64,000 nt of DNA from Mycolicibacterium sp. TY81 (lineage in GTDB: Bacteria; Actinomycetota; Actinomycetes; Mycobacteriales; Mycobacteriaceae): contig NZ_AP023362.1 of NCBI RefSeq assembly GCF_018326285.1, forward strand, positions 3,038,001 to 3,102,000. The letters run 5' to 3'. How positions within the stretch are numbered: position 1 is the stretch's first letter; the number at the start of each line of letters is the position of its first letter. Below, in pieces: positions 49,113 through 58,165 of this stretch. The position numbers and the translations under genes are program-made. The notes below the pieces were generated by a model. It searched no databases. It was not told the origin of the DNA and saw only the letters and a list, made by a program, of their open reading frames with translations.

Positions 49113-50293
49113 TGAAGCGACGGTCCCTGGCCCGCCTCACGGCGCTATCGGCCTGCTCCCTGCTGTCGGTAACCGGTTGTGCATTCCACGGATTGAACTC
49201 GTTGCCGTTGCCGGGCACGGTGGGACGCGGGGCCAACGCCGCGATCTATCACGTCGAACTCGCCAATGTCGGTACCCTGGAGGCGAATTCGCCGGTCATG
49301 ATCGGCGACGTCATCGTGGGCAGCGTATCGAAAATGTCGGTGCGCAACATGCGCGCCGACGTCGAGGTGTCGGTCAAACCTGGCACCGTGGTCCCCGCGA
49401 ATGCGGTAGCGACCGTTGGGCAGACCAGTCTGCTCGGGTCCATGCACCTGGCGCTGGATCCGCCGCCGGGGAAGGCGCCCTCCGGACAACTGTCCCCAGG
49501 CACCACCCTGCCGCTGAACCGGACGTCGACATACCCGTCGACGGAACAGACGTTGTCGTCGCTATCGGTCCTCGTCAACGGCGGCGGACTCGGCCGGGTC
49601 GGTGAGCTGGTCACCGAGACCAACAACGCATTGAACGGCAGGCAGGACCAGGTCCGCGACCTGCTCACGCGCCTCAACAATGTGGTCGGCATCTTCGCCG
49701 ATCAGCGAGACGACATCAATGCCTCCATCACCGCGCTCACTCGCCTGGCAGGAACCATGGCCGGCCAGAGCGATGTGATCACCCAAGCCCTGCAACGAAT
49801 CCCGCCCGCGCTGGATGTGCTGATCAAAGAGCAGCCCCGTATCACAACAGCTCTGGAGAAGTTCGGCGTGTTCAGCAATACAGCCACCAAACTGATCAAA
49901 GCCACCCAAGACGACTTGGTGACCAACCTGCGCAACCTGGAACCGACCCTCCGCGCCCTGGCCGACGTCGGACCGAATCTGGGCACTGTGCTGGCGTTTG
50001 CGCCAACGTTTCCCTACCCGCAGAACTTCATCGACCGCGGCATTCGCGGTGACTACCTCAACGAATTCATCACCTTCGATTTCACGATCCCCCGGCTCAA
50101 GCGAGGATTGCTGCTGGGCACCCGCTGGGGACAGGAAGGAGCCCCTTTGGTTCCCGCTCCCGGCGACCCCTGGCACGCCAACTACACCAAGGACCCGCTG
50201 GGCACGTTGCTGACCGCGCCGCCGAAAGCTGTTGCGACGCTGCCGGCGCCGGCACTCGCCGCCCCGACAAATCCGAACGGCGGCAGCAACTGA
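49112..50293 (+). CDS. mceE: Mce family lipoprotein, MceE position (LprK-like)
   Basis: The 393-residue protein is a likely lipoprotein. A signal peptide (LARLTALSACSLLSVTGC) ends in a lipobox VTGC, with Cys near residue 22. MlaD-domain residues follow (LANVGTLEANSPVMIGDVIV; GQTSLLGSMHLAL), then helical repeats. MceE proteins are the acylated members of Mce complexes. ATG 49112 shares one base with the mceD stop; the GTG at 49109 is an alternative. Confidence 0.92.
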   Translation: MKRRSLARLTALSACSLLSVTGCAFHGLNSLPLPGTVGRGANAAIYHVELANVGTLEANSPVMIGDVIVGSVSKMSVRNMRADVEVSVKPGTVVPANAVATVGQTSLLGSMHLALDPPPGKAPSGQLSPGTTLPLNRTSTYPSTEQTLSSLSVLVNGGGLGRVGELVTETNNALNGRQDQVRDLLTRLNNVVGIFADQRDDINASITALTRLAGTMAGQSDVITQALQRIPPALDVLIKEQPRITTALEKFGVFSNTATKLIKATQDDLVTNLRNLEPTLRALADVGPNLGTVLAFAPTFPYPQNFIDRGIRGDYLNEFITFDFTIPRLKRGLLLGTRWGQEGAPLVPAPGDPWHANYTKDPLGTLLTAPPKAVATLPAPALAAPTNPNGGSN

Positions 50294-51852
50294 TGCTCAC
50301 CCGCTTCGTACGCATTCAGCTCGGCCTCTTCGCGGCCGCCTCGATCATCGGTATGGCAGTGATGCTGGTCGTCTACCTGCAGGCACCCACCCTGTTGGGG
50401 CTCGGGCGCATGACGGTCAGCCTGCAACTGCCGGCCACCGGTGGCCTGTACCGGTTCTCGAATGTCACCTACCGCGGCGTGCAGGTCGGCAAGGTGACCG
50501 ATGTCCGGCCCACCCGTGACGGTGCCGTCGCCACCCTATCGCTCGACAATGCGTCGAAGATTCCCGCGGACCTGCACGCTGCGGTACTGAGCGTGTCCGC
50601 CGTCGGCGAGCAATATGTCGACCTGCAACCCCATAACGACGCCGGCCCCTACCTGCACGACGGATCGGTCATTCCGGCGTCGAAAACATCGATTCCCCAA
50701 GCTGTCGGACCGATGCTCGATCAAGCCAGTGCGCTCATCGACAGCATCCCGAAAGACAAGATCAGCCCGCTGCTCGACGAAACATTCAAGGCGTTCAACG
50801 GCTCTGGTTACGACGCCGGATCCCTCTTGGATTCCTCGTCGAAATTGATCGCCGACGCCAACAGCGTCAGCGATCAGTCTCGAGCGCTCATCGATGACAG
50901 CAGGCCCTTGCTCGACGGCCAAGCTCAATCGGTCGATGCCATCCGGACCTGGGCCCACAGCGTCGCCGGACTCAGCCGGCAACTCGTCCAGAACGACCCC
51001 CAAGTCAGGACGCTTCTCAAAGACGGGCCGGACGCCGCGGACGAGGGCTCCCGCCTGTTCAACCAGGTAAAGCCCACTCTGCCGCTGCTTTTGTCCAACC
51101 TGACAACCCTCGGGCAGGTGGCTGTGACCTACCACCCGTCGCTCGAACAACTGTTGGTGCTGCTGCCACCGACAGTGTCGTCCACCCAGTCTTACGGTGC
51201 ACCCAAGAACAATCCGACGGGCATGGCTTTGGGCGATTTCACCCTGAACATCGGCGATCCGCCGGCCTGCACCGTCGGCTTCCTCCCGCCGTCGTCCTGG
51301 CGCTCACCGGAAGACACCAGTGATGTCGACACCCCCGACGGGCTCTACTGCAAGCTGCCGCAGGATTCGCCGATCGGTGTACGCGGGGCGCGGAACTACC
51401 CATGTATGGGCAACCCCGGAAAGCGCGCTCCCACAGTCGAAATCTGCGATAGCGACAAGCCTTATCAGCCCCTGGCGATGCGCCAGCATGCTCTCGGCCC
51501 GTATCCGATCGACCCCAACCTGCTCGCTCAGGGGATCCCGCCGGATTCTCGGGTCGATCATGACAGCACGATCTACGGACCACTCGACGGAACGCCGAGG
51601 CCGACAACGGGTCAACCGCCGGCCGGCGAGGCCGCACCGGACACTCCCCCGCCGCCGCCGGATGGTGCCGCGCCCACGCCGGTGGCTCCGAGCGCCTTCA
51701 TTCCCGAGACTTCGAAGGGCCCGTCGGTCGCCATCGCCACGTATGACCCAGCCACCGGACGCTACGCGGGTCCGGATGGAAAGGTCTACCGCCAGAAGGA
51801 TCTGGCTCCGCGGAGCGGAGAACGGACGTGGCGGGACCTGTTCACCGCCTGA
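50293..51852 (+). CDS. mceF: Mce family protein, MceF position
   Basis: The 519-residue protein has an N-terminal helix (IQLGLFAAASIIGMAVMLVV), a MlaD domain (GLYRFSNVTYRGVQVGKVTD near residue 52; VGEQYVDLQPHNDAGPYLHD near residue 105) and a long helical middle. The C-terminal part is Pro-rich, carries cysteines (PPACTVGF, YPCMGNPG) and a PPPPPDGAAPTP stretch. It is the last gene of the mce set, and a GC-rich hairpin follows. Confidence 0.92.
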   Translation: MLTRFVRIQLGLFAAASIIGMAVMLVVYLQAPTLLGLGRMTVSLQLPATGGLYRFSNVTYRGVQVGKVTDVRPTRDGAVATLSLDNASKIPADLHAAVLSVSAVGEQYVDLQPHNDAGPYLHDGSVIPASKTSIPQAVGPMLDQASALIDSIPKDKISPLLDETFKAFNGSGYDAGSLLDSSSKLIADANSVSDQSRALIDDSRPLLDGQAQSVDAIRTWAHSVAGLSRQLVQNDPQVRTLLKDGPDAADEGSRLFNQVKPTLPLLLSNLTTLGQVAVTYHPSLEQLLVLLPPTVSSTQSYGAPKNNPTGMALGDFTLNIGDPPACTVGFLPPSSWRSPEDTSDVDTPDGLYCKLPQDSPIGVRGARNYPCMGNPGKRAPTVEICDSDKPYQPLAMRQHALGPYPIDPNLLAQGIPPDSRVDHDSTIYGPLDGTPRPTTGQPPAGEAAPDTPPPPPDGAAPTPVAPSAFIPETSKGPSVAIATYDPATGRYAGPDGKVYRQKDLAPRSGERTWRDLFTA

Positions 51853-51864
51853 TTGAACAACGTT

Positions 51865-51895
51865 GGGCCGGCACGTTCTCAGGGCGGGCCGGCCC
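51865..51895. terminator. hairpin between mceF and the convergent secreted-protein gene
   Basis: An 8-bp GC-only stem (GGGCCGGC with GCCGGCCC) encloses a 15-base loop. There is no clear T-run, so efficiency is uncertain, but the convergent context supports a terminator. Confidence 0.5.
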
Positions 51896-51912
51896 CGCAG
51901 TGGGTACCTGGG

Positions 51913-52425
51913 TCAGGCGGTCTTGACCAGCTTGAAGGGCATCGTGATGAAGAGGACCCTGCTACTTCCGCACGAGCCGCTGACTCCGGTGGTGGAGTCC
52001 TCGCCCATCAGTGTCGACGATGTCGGGTCCGCGCCGGCCCCATCTGAGGTAGCCGGGTAGAACCTGAAAACCTGAAGTCCCGGCCCTGCAGTGCCATCTG
52101 CACATGGCTGCCAGTTGTCGACCGTCTTCTTGACGTACCAGACGCCGCTTTTCATGTAGATCGGCGCGTTCCATCCCCAGTCGCTCGCGACGGTGCCTGC
52201 GCATTCGGTCGGATAACTGCACTCGGTCTTGATCGTCCAGGTGCTGCGGATACTCGCCTCGTCGTGATAGATGTCGTTGGTCTTGGCCCACTCACCATTG
52301 GACGTTGCGACATAGGTGCCATTGAGACCCCAGTCGTTCGAGGCGTCGGCGATGCCACAATCCCACCCCGTCAACAGCCCGACAGTCACCGCCGTCGCAG
52401 CGATCGATGTCGTTGATATCTGCAA
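51913..52425 (-). CDS. secreted protein of unknown function (Rv2253-like)
   Basis: The 170-residue precursor starts at TTG 52425, preceded by AAAGGAG; longer frames upstream have no ribosome site. The signal peptide core is SIAATAVTVGLLTG, and cleavage is probable after IADA. The mature part contains NGTYVATSNGEWAKTNDIYH and several cysteines (ECSYPTECAG; SGSCGSS), suggesting disulfides. The family resembles mycobacterial secreted proteins of about 170 residues (Rv2253-like, from memory) of unknown function. It is convergent with mceF. Confidence 0.72.
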   Translation of the reverse strand: MQISTTSIAATAVTVGLLTGWDCGIADASNDWGLNGTYVATSNGEWAKTNDIYHDEASIRSTWTIKTECSYPTECAGTVASDWGWNAPIYMKSGVWYVKKTVDNWQPCADGTAGPGLQVFRFYPATSDGAGADPTSSTLMGEDSTTGVSGSCGSSRVLFITMPFKLVKTA

Positions 52426-52658
52426 GGCCTGCTCCTTTGCGGCGAACCCCTTTGCCGCCCGTCGGTGGACACCAGACGGCGCGAGTCCGACCACTTCGGC
52501 TCATCGAAAGATGCTGCCGCACAATCGGTACAGCTACTACTGTCCAACTTTCCGCATTGGGCGACAGCCAAAATCCCGCCAGGCGGTCATCGCACCCTGC
52601 GTGGGTCGATGGTGTGTCACCGTTGACTACGGATCTACCGCCATGGAGGAAGTCTGCG

Positions 52659-53093
52659 ATGCGAATCGATCGAGCACCACGCCGAGCAGCGGCGGGCGCC
52701 GTATTCGTGATCGCCTTCGGTACCGCGACAGCACATTCCGCTTCCGCAGACAGCGACTCGACGCCGCACCGCGTGACGTACACCGTCACGGCCGATCTGG
52801 CCACCAACGCGGGCATCTACTACCGCGATGTCCAACCGCCCACGTGGGCCGAATACAGCCACAACCCTTATGAATTCAGCCCGAGAGACGACGTACATCT
52901 CGAACCCGGAAAGCCCTGGGTTCACGAAGCCACCCTGGACGACCCCGACCAGTGGGCGATGGTCACGGTCACCACAGCCGGTCAGCCATCACAGCCCGGC
53001 CAGACGCTGCGCTGCACACTCACCGTCGATGGGCAGGTCGTCAACCGATCGAACGGCGCCAGCGGTGCGCTGTGCTCACTACGAAATTGGTGA
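52659..53093 (+). CDS. MmpS-like / secreted small protein
   Basis: The 144-residue protein starts at ATG 52659 with GGAGGAAG upstream. It has a signal peptide (RRAAAGAVFVIAFGTATAHS, cleavage near SASA) and a beta-rich mature domain with RVTYTVTADLATNAGIYYRD near residue 38. An HPY-type EYSHNPYEFSPR loop and a disulfide-like pair (LRCTLTVDGQVV, ALCSLRNW) are also present. The layout fits MmpS-type transport accessory proteins, though the membrane segment looks like a cleavable signal. It lies between the mce genes and the Mce-associated genes. Confidence 0.68.
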   Translation: MRIDRAPRRAAAGAVFVIAFGTATAHSASADSDSTPHRVTYTVTADLATNAGIYYRDVQPPTWAEYSHNPYEFSPRDDVHLEPGKPWVHEATLDDPDQWAMVTVTTAGQPSQPGQTLRCTLTVDGQVVNRSNGASGALCSLRNW

Positions 53094-53245
53094 CTCATCG
53101 AGCACCAGGCGGCCGTCAACCGCTGGGCGGGAACCCTTCACCATTCGGAACTCGACCGGATTAGCGTCGAAAACATCATGGCCAGAACGGGAATGGCACC
53201 AACGGGCACTAGTACCCACGATCAGCAGCGAACCGGAGGTGGATC

Positions 53246-53989
53246 ATGCGGTTACTCAGCCGCGCTGATACCGCGACGCAGGTGAACGCCACAGACACCG
53301 CCGCGGAAGACGGCCGGGCACAGCCTGTCGACCCGGGGCTGATCAACCAGGCGGAGGCCGAAGCACTCGCCGCAGAAGAGCTGGCCGCAGCAGCGCGCGC
53401 ACGAGCCGATGAACTTCGCGCGCGGGCAGCCGAATCGGATCCCGCTGATGCCGAAACCGGTACACCGCAGGAGTCGTCGACGGGGCGATGGCGGCGGTTG
53501 CGCCGCCCAAAGTTGAAGACGGTATTGGCCACTGTCGCCGTCCTGGCAAGTGTCGCAGCACTGGCGGCGACCGGCTACATGCTCCACTACCACCGTCAGC
53601 TCGACAACGAGGTGCAGCGGAAGGCGGAATTCACTTCCGCCGCCTCGCAGGCGGTCGTCACGCTGATGTCGATCGACGGCACCAAGGCCGAGGACAACGT
53701 CCAGCAGATCCTCGCCAATTCCACCGGACAGTTTCGCGATGATTTCCAGGCCGATGCAAAGGATTTCGTCCAGGTCGCCCGCGAGTCAAAGGCGGCGACA
53801 AAGGCCACGGTGCGCAGCGCGGCCGTGGAATCGATGACGCCGAATTCTGCTGTGGTCCTCGTAACCGCCGCGACAACGGTGAGCAACACGGCGGGGACCA
53901 ACCAACAACCACGCAACTGGCGCCTCAGTGTCACCATGTTCAGAGACGGAGCGCAGCTCAAGATGTCGAAAGTCGAGTTCGTGCCATGA
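53246..53989 (+). CDS. Mce-associated membrane protein
   Basis: The 247-residue protein has an Ala/Glu-rich cytoplasmic part with coiled-coil character (QAEAEALAAEELAAAARARA), one transmembrane helix (TVLATVAVLASVAALAATGY, near residue 92) and an extracytoplasmic domain with the Mas-type SRTF-like region (ASQAVVTLMSIDGTKAEDNV; FRDDFQADAKDFVQVARES). Proteins of this type stabilise Mce complexes. GTG and ATG are both available nearby; ATG 53246 has GGAGG upstream. It overlaps the next gene by four bases. Confidence 0.85.
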   Translation: MRLLSRADTATQVNATDTAAEDGRAQPVDPGLINQAEAEALAAEELAAAARARADELRARAAESDPADAETGTPQESSTGRWRRLRRPKLKTVLATVAVLASVAALAATGYMLHYHRQLDNEVQRKAEFTSAASQAVVTLMSIDGTKAEDNVQQILANSTGQFRDDFQADAKDFVQVARESKAATKATVRSAAVESMTPNSAVVLVTAATTVSNTAGTNQQPRNWRLSVTMFRDGAQLKMSKVEFVP

Positions 53990-54633
53990 CCACAGAAGCG
54001 GCAGCACCCACCGCCGACGACACCACTCCCGAGGACGTCGAAAGTGATCAGCCCGACGAAGCATCCTCGGTCGCTGACGAGCAACACGTCGACGTATCGG
54101 GGGACCAAACCACGTCAAACCCGCGCCGTTCGAAGCCACTGACCCGCCGGCTTGCGGGCCGGTGGCGGTCCATCGCCGTCATGAGCCTCATGCTGGCGTG
54201 CGCCGGCACCGCGGGAGCGACGTACCTCACCACTTATCGCAATGACCGCGCCAGCGCCGAGGCCGAAACCCAGGTTGCCAAAGCCGCATCCGAAGGTGCC
54301 GTGGCGTTACTGTCCTATGCGCCGGCAAGTTTGGATCACGACCTGGCAGCCGCGCGCTCGCACCTCACCGGCGGGTTCCTGACGTACTACAGCCAGTTCG
54401 CCGACCAGTTCGTCGCGCCGGCCGCCAAACAGAAGGACATTCACGCTGTCGCGTCGGTCGTCCGTGCCGCCACAATCGACGCACACGCAGACAGCGCACA
54501 CGTCCTGATCTTCCTGAACCAAACCACCACCAGTCGTGAAAATCCCGAACCGACGCAGTCGGCCAGCAGCGTGAAGGTCGGACTCACGAAAAACAATGGG
54601 GTCTGGCGTATTTCGTCATTTGATCCGATCTAG
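53986..54633 (+). CDS. Mce-associated membrane protein
   Basis: The 215-residue protein has the same design as its upstream neighbour. An acidic N-terminal cytoplasmic region of about 60 residues is followed by a transmembrane helix (SIAVMSLMLACAGTAGATYL) and an NTF2-like outer domain (LDHDLAAARSHLTGGFLTYY) ending in WRISSFDPI. The ATG overlaps the previous stop. The pair completes the mce transport locus. Confidence 0.85.
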   Translation: MTTEAAAPTADDTTPEDVESDQPDEASSVADEQHVDVSGDQTTSNPRRSKPLTRRLAGRWRSIAVMSLMLACAGTAGATYLTTYRNDRASAEAETQVAKAASEGAVALLSYAPASLDHDLAAARSHLTGGFLTYYSQFADQFVAPAAKQKDIHAVASVVRAATIDAHADSAHVLIFLNQTTTSRENPEPTQSASSVKVGLTKNNGVWRISSFDPI

Positions 54634-54673
54634 TCGTCATCGGCATGAGGGATAGCCGTTCAGAATGCGCACA

Positions 54674-54708
54674 GAACCGGGCGCACTGATCGAGAGTGCG
54701 CCCGGTTC
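54674..54708. terminator. hairpin terminator after the Mce-associated genes
   Basis: A 14-bp perfect stem (54674-54687 with 54695-54708) surrounds a 7-base loop. It starts GAACCGGGCG and lies between convergent genes; no long T-run follows. Confidence 0.6.
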
Positions 54709-54723
54709 GGTATCCAAACGCCA

Positions 54724-54990
54724 CTAGCGACAAAGCAACTCGCCCAGCGCGCGGCTTGCCTGTCGACGGGCGGCATGCGCGATGTCGAACATGGGCATCG
54801 TCATGAAGCCATGTATGCCGCCCGCGAAGAACAACTGCTGAACGGTACCGCCGGCATCCCGCAGTGCATCTGCGTACGCCAGTCCCTCATCTTTGAGCGG
54901 ATCGCAACCGGCGACCACCATGACGGCCGGAGGCAATCCTTCGAGACGACCGCACAGCGGGGATGCGTACGGATGGCCGCGATCACTTTG
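54724..54990 (-). pseudogene. C-terminal part of an alpha/beta hydrolase split by an insertion sequence
   Basis: On the minus strand the piece reads from the target duplication (CAAAGTGA) as QSDRGHPYASPLCGRLEGLP followed by PAVMVVAGCDPLKDEG and GGIHGFMTMP. The late catalytic Asp and His are in AGCDPLKD and GIHGF. It ends with TAG at 54724. It continues, in frame, the N-terminal piece at 56455-57119 once the insertion and one duplication copy are removed. On its own it has no start. Confidence 0.85.
54983..54990. repeat. 8-bp target-site duplication, left copy
   Basis: TCACTTTG here and at 56455-56462 flank the IS256-family element exactly at its tips, as expected for 8-bp target duplication. 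Confidence 0.85.
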
Positions 54991-55020
54991 GATAGCGTCC
55001 CGGGGAGTGGTGGACTTCGG
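54991..55020. repeat. left terminal inverted repeat of the IS256-family element
   Basis: It matches the right end (56424-56454) with a few mismatches and a one-base offset. Shared blocks are GTCCC, GGGG, TGGTGG and TTCGG. Confidence 0.75.
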
Positions 55021-55065
55021 ATCTGGCGTGGTTCACGCGTTGTGATCAACGAGTCATGGTGAACG

Positions 55066-56305
55066 CTAGGCGATTTGGTGTTGTTTGGCAAGTGCTGCCG
55101 CGGCGTGTTTGGCGGCGATCACGGCGCGTAGTTCGTCCATGGAGACATCGGAGAGGTAGCGGCGGGTGACCTGCCACTCGTCGTGGGATTCGATGACCAC
55201 CGCGGTGGCCAGGCGAAGGAACGCCGCCGGATTGGGGGAAGATCTCCACGACATCGGCCCGACGCTTGATCTCTTTATTCAGACGCTCTATCGGATTATT
55301 CGACCAGATCTTCTGCCAATGCGCCTTCGGGAACGCAGTGAACGCCAACACGTCGGTCTTGGCCTCGCCCATCATCGCGGCCACCTTCGGGAACGACGCG
55401 GCCAGGGTGTCGGCGACCCGGTCCCACTGCGCGGCGACCTCGTCGGGTTCGGTGTGAGCGAAGATGGTCTTGACCGCCGCGGTAACCGCCGGGGGCGTGT
55501 TTGGCCGATACCGCGGTATGCAGGTTCCGCATGAAATGCACCCGGCACCGCTGCCACGATGAGTTCGTGAACTGCTGTGCCACAGCGACTTTCAACCCAG
55601 CGTGCGCATCGGAGATGACCAGGTGCACCCCCGATAGGCCGCGCGCCTTAAGCGAGGCGAGGAACTCGCGCCAGAACTCGAACGACTCGCTGTCACCGAC
55701 CGCGGTGCCCAGCACCTCACGGGTGCCGTCGATCGACACGCCGGTCGCGACCACCAGGGCCTGGGAGACCACGTGCGCCCCCCACGCGGACCTTGCAGAA
55801 GGTGGCATCGCAGAACACGTAGGGGAAGCTGGTGTGGGTCAGCGAGCGTTCCCGAAACGCTGTGATCTCGCGGTCCAGGCCGGCGCAGATCCGCGACACC
55901 TCCGACTTGGACACCCCGGTCTGCACGCCCATCGCCGTCACCAGGTCATCGACGCTGCGGGTGGACACCCCGTGCACGTAGGCCTCCATGATGACCGCGT
56001 GCAGCGCCTTGTCGATACGCCGGCGGGGGTTCCAGCAGCGACGGGAAGAACGATCCCGCCCGTAGCTTGGGGATCTGCACCTCGATGTCCCCGGCGGTCG
56101 TGGAGACGGTCTTGGGGCGGTGCCCGTTGCGGTGCACCGTGCGGCCGTCGCTGCGTTCGTAACGGCCCGCGCCGATCGCCGCGGTGGCCTCGGCCTCGAT
56201 GAGCTGCTGCAACCCGGAACGGATCAACTCGGCGAACACCGCACCCGAGTCAGCGGACTTCAGTGCATCGAGCTGAGCGAGCAGGGCAGAATGGTCAAGG
56301 GTCAT
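55066..56305 (-). pseudogene. IS256-family transposase, frame broken at four homopolymer runs
   Basis: From ATG 56305 the translation reads MTLDHSALLAQLDALKSAD, TVHRNGHRPKTVSTTAGDIE and so on, a mutator/IS256-type DDE transposase. The frame shifts at G/C runs near 56025, 55783, 55490 and 55230. Removing one base at each gives a continuous 411-residue protein: EPRRRIDKALHAVIMEAYV, VRVGAHVVSQALVVATGVS, KHAPAVTAAVK, and EIFPNPAAFLRLATAV across the joins. All later domains, including VFCDATFCK and HFMRNLHTAVSAKHA, are otherwise intact. It ends with TAG-side codons QHQIA at 55066. Confidence 0.88.
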
Positions 56306-56423
56306 CGCGCGGTTTCCTTCGGTGAGTCACTTTGGTACGTAACTCACTGACCACTACGCGATGGCCCACCCCAACACCGGCACCGACACGGCCTGAACAT
56401 CTCCGCCCACCTCAGCCCCGTCC

Positions 56424-56454
56424 CCGAATTCCCACCACCCCAGGGGACTTAGCC
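56424..56454. repeat. right terminal inverted repeat of the IS256-family element
   Basis: Reverse-complemented, it starts GGCTAAGTCCCC and ends TTCGG, mirroring the left end. Confidence 0.75.
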
Positions 56455-56462
56455 TCACTTTG
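56455..56462. repeat. 8-bp target-site duplication, right copy
   Basis: TCACTTTG, identical to 54983-54990. Confidence 0.85.
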
Positions 56463-57119
56463 CTCGGGAACGTATTGATCCCAATACCATTGCAGCGCTT
56501 CACGCGGGTTGTAGTAGCCCGCTCCGAACCGACGGTAGGAGTCGGTGTCGAACTGCGCGGCGATCACCGGGTACAGCAGCATCTGCGCGGCGATGGACAG
56601 CTCGCCGCGATCACGCGCCATCAGTGCGACCACGGCAGCGAGATTTCCGCCCGCGCTGTCGCCTCCTATCGCAACTCGTTGGACATCGGCACCGAGGTCA
56701 CCCGCGTGTTCGGACACCCAGCGGGTCACCGCATACACGTCCTCGGCAGCCGTAGGCCACCGGTGCTCTGGAGCCAATCGGTATGCGACCGAAACGATCA
56801 CCGCCGGAATGAGATTCGCCAGATTCCTGCACAGTCCGTCGTGGCTGTCCAGATCGCAGAAGACGAAGCCGCCACCGTGCGCGTACACCAGAACCGGCAG
56901 CGGTCCGGACGCTTCCGGCCGGTAGATCCGGACATCCACATGACCACCGTCGACCGACACCCGGTCATCCCAGACGACGGCGACCGATTCGGGCTGCGGG
57001 TTCGGCACGAACCGCGCGCGAATCGCGGCCCTGGCCTCGGCGCCGGTCATCGTGGATACCTTGGGAAATCCCCCATCGAGAGCCTCGATCAGGTCCGCCA
57101 CTTGTGGATCGAGGCTCAT
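56455..57119 (-). pseudogene. N-terminal part of a lipase/esterase (HSL-type alpha/beta hydrolase), interrupted
   Basis: The reading starts at ATG 57119 (MSLDPQVADLIEALDGG). It has the HSL-family oxyanion motif HGGGF near residue 112, and the nucleophile motif GDSAGGN near residue 178, then stops making sense at YVPEQS where the IS begins. Joined to 54724-54990, it restores a protein of 307 residues, the usual size for LipH/LipI-like enzymes. The ATG overlaps the IclR gene stop. Such enzymes hydrolyse short or medium-chain esters. The truncated product lacks the catalytic Asp and His, so it is probably inactive. Confidence 0.88.
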
Positions 57120-57955
57120 GCGGGCCGCATCGCAGACGCGCGCAGCTCCGCGTTGTGCGCGGTAAGACCGCCCCGCAGGGGGCGCACGAGCGTGGGCGTG
57201 GCATGCTCGCGGACGCTTTCGGCGTTGCGCCATACCGCCGTGGCGGTCATCCGCACGGGCGTCACCAACCGCCGGTCGAACGTCATCTTTGACATGGGGC
57301 CACACACGGACACCGCGGCCACGGCTTCGCCCACGGGTCCGATCGGTGCTGCGACGCAGCCGAACCCGCGAAGAGACTCTTCCCTCTCAGTGGCCACACC
57401 GTGGGCGCGGACCCTGTCCAGTTCGGCAGCGAGCTGGGCACTCGTGGCGACCGAGTACCGGGTTCGTCGTTTCGCGAGGTCAACGTCAGCAGAGTCGCGA
57501 TAGGCCAGGATCGCCTTACCGACGGCGGTACATTGGGCGGGTTGGCGGCCGCCGACCCGTGTCGGGATCGCAGCTCGCACCTCGTCGCCGATCTTCTCCA
57601 GGTATACGACGTCAGAGCCGTCCAATATGGCGAGATGCACCACCAACCCGGTGGCCCGGTGCAGATCACGCAGGAGCGGAATGGCAGCCCGGTGGATTCG
57701 GTCCTGTTGCAGCGCAAGGTTTCCCAGCTCCACGAGACGCACGCCGAGCTCGTAATCGAACCCGTCACGACTCAGCCAGCGCAGGTTCACCAGGCGCTCG
57801 AGCATGCGGTGCGCGGACGAGCGGGGCAGCCCGGTGCGACGAACTATCTGCGCCAAGGTGAGACTTCCCGACCCATCGAACGCGTCCAACACCAGGGAAA
57901 CCCGATCAATCACGTTGCTAGGCATCTCGGCAGCCATATCGACGGTCAGCGTCAT
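57116..57955 (-). CDS. IclR-family transcriptional regulator
   Basis: The 279-residue protein has an N-terminal winged helix (SNVIDRVSLVLDAFDGSGSL, then IVRRTGLPRSSAHRMLERLV) and a C-terminal ligand domain (GLVVHLAILDGSDVVYLEKI; QCTAVGKAILAY near residue 140; FGCVAAPIGPVGEAVAAVSV near residue 200). IclR regulators control catabolic operons for aromatics or esters. GGAGGG precedes ATG 57955. Its stop overlaps the start of the interrupted hydrolase, so both were one unit and the hydrolase was probably a regulated target. Confidence 0.9.
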   Translation of the reverse strand: MTLTVDMAAEMPSNVIDRVSLVLDAFDGSGSLTLAQIVRRTGLPRSSAHRMLERLVNLRWLSRDGFDYELGVRLVELGNLALQQDRIHRAAIPLLRDLHRATGLVVHLAILDGSDVVYLEKIGDEVRAAIPTRVGGRQPAQCTAVGKAILAYRDSADVDLAKRRTRYSVATSAQLAAELDRVRAHGVATEREESLRGFGCVAAPIGPVGEAVAAVSVCGPMSKMTFDRRLVTPVRMTATAVWRNAESVREHATPTLVRPLRGGLTAHNAELRASAMRPA

Positions 57956-58165
57956 CGAAACCCTCCAGGCTCATCGCTCGAATAGTCAAAATAGGAATAG
58001 CGAGTTTTTTACCATATGCTGTGGTCGCTGTCACATACCGATCTGTGGCCGCCGGCGACCTCGCCGCCGCGGCTGGTTCCGCTCACCGGTCGGCCACGTA
58101 TCGCCGGATTCCCTGAACTCGGTAGAGCTGAATCGGAAGAACACATCAACGACCTCGGGAGCCCC

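Larger units (their letters stand above)
54991..56454 (-). mobile_element. IS256-family insertion sequence, 1464 bp
   Basis: The element is bounded by an 8-bp direct repeat (TCACTTTG). Its inverted ends are about 30 bp: left 54991-55020, reading GATAGCGTCCC...TTCGG, and right, read inward from 56454, GGCTAAGTCCC...TTCGG. The core GTCCC plus GGGG and TGGTGG is shared. It encodes one Transposase_mut-type transposase on the minus strand. It sits inside a lipase-type gene, which it interrupts. Confidence 0.9.

Noticed and set aside
52407..52658. Start of the MmpS-like gene at 52407
   Set aside because: The upstream part lies over the divergent promoter; ATG 52659 has a strong ribosome site and starts the signal peptide.
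55066..56305. Programmed frameshifting in the transposase
   Set aside because: Four separate +1 shifts in one gene do not match any known programmed scheme, and IS256 transposases are single-frame.
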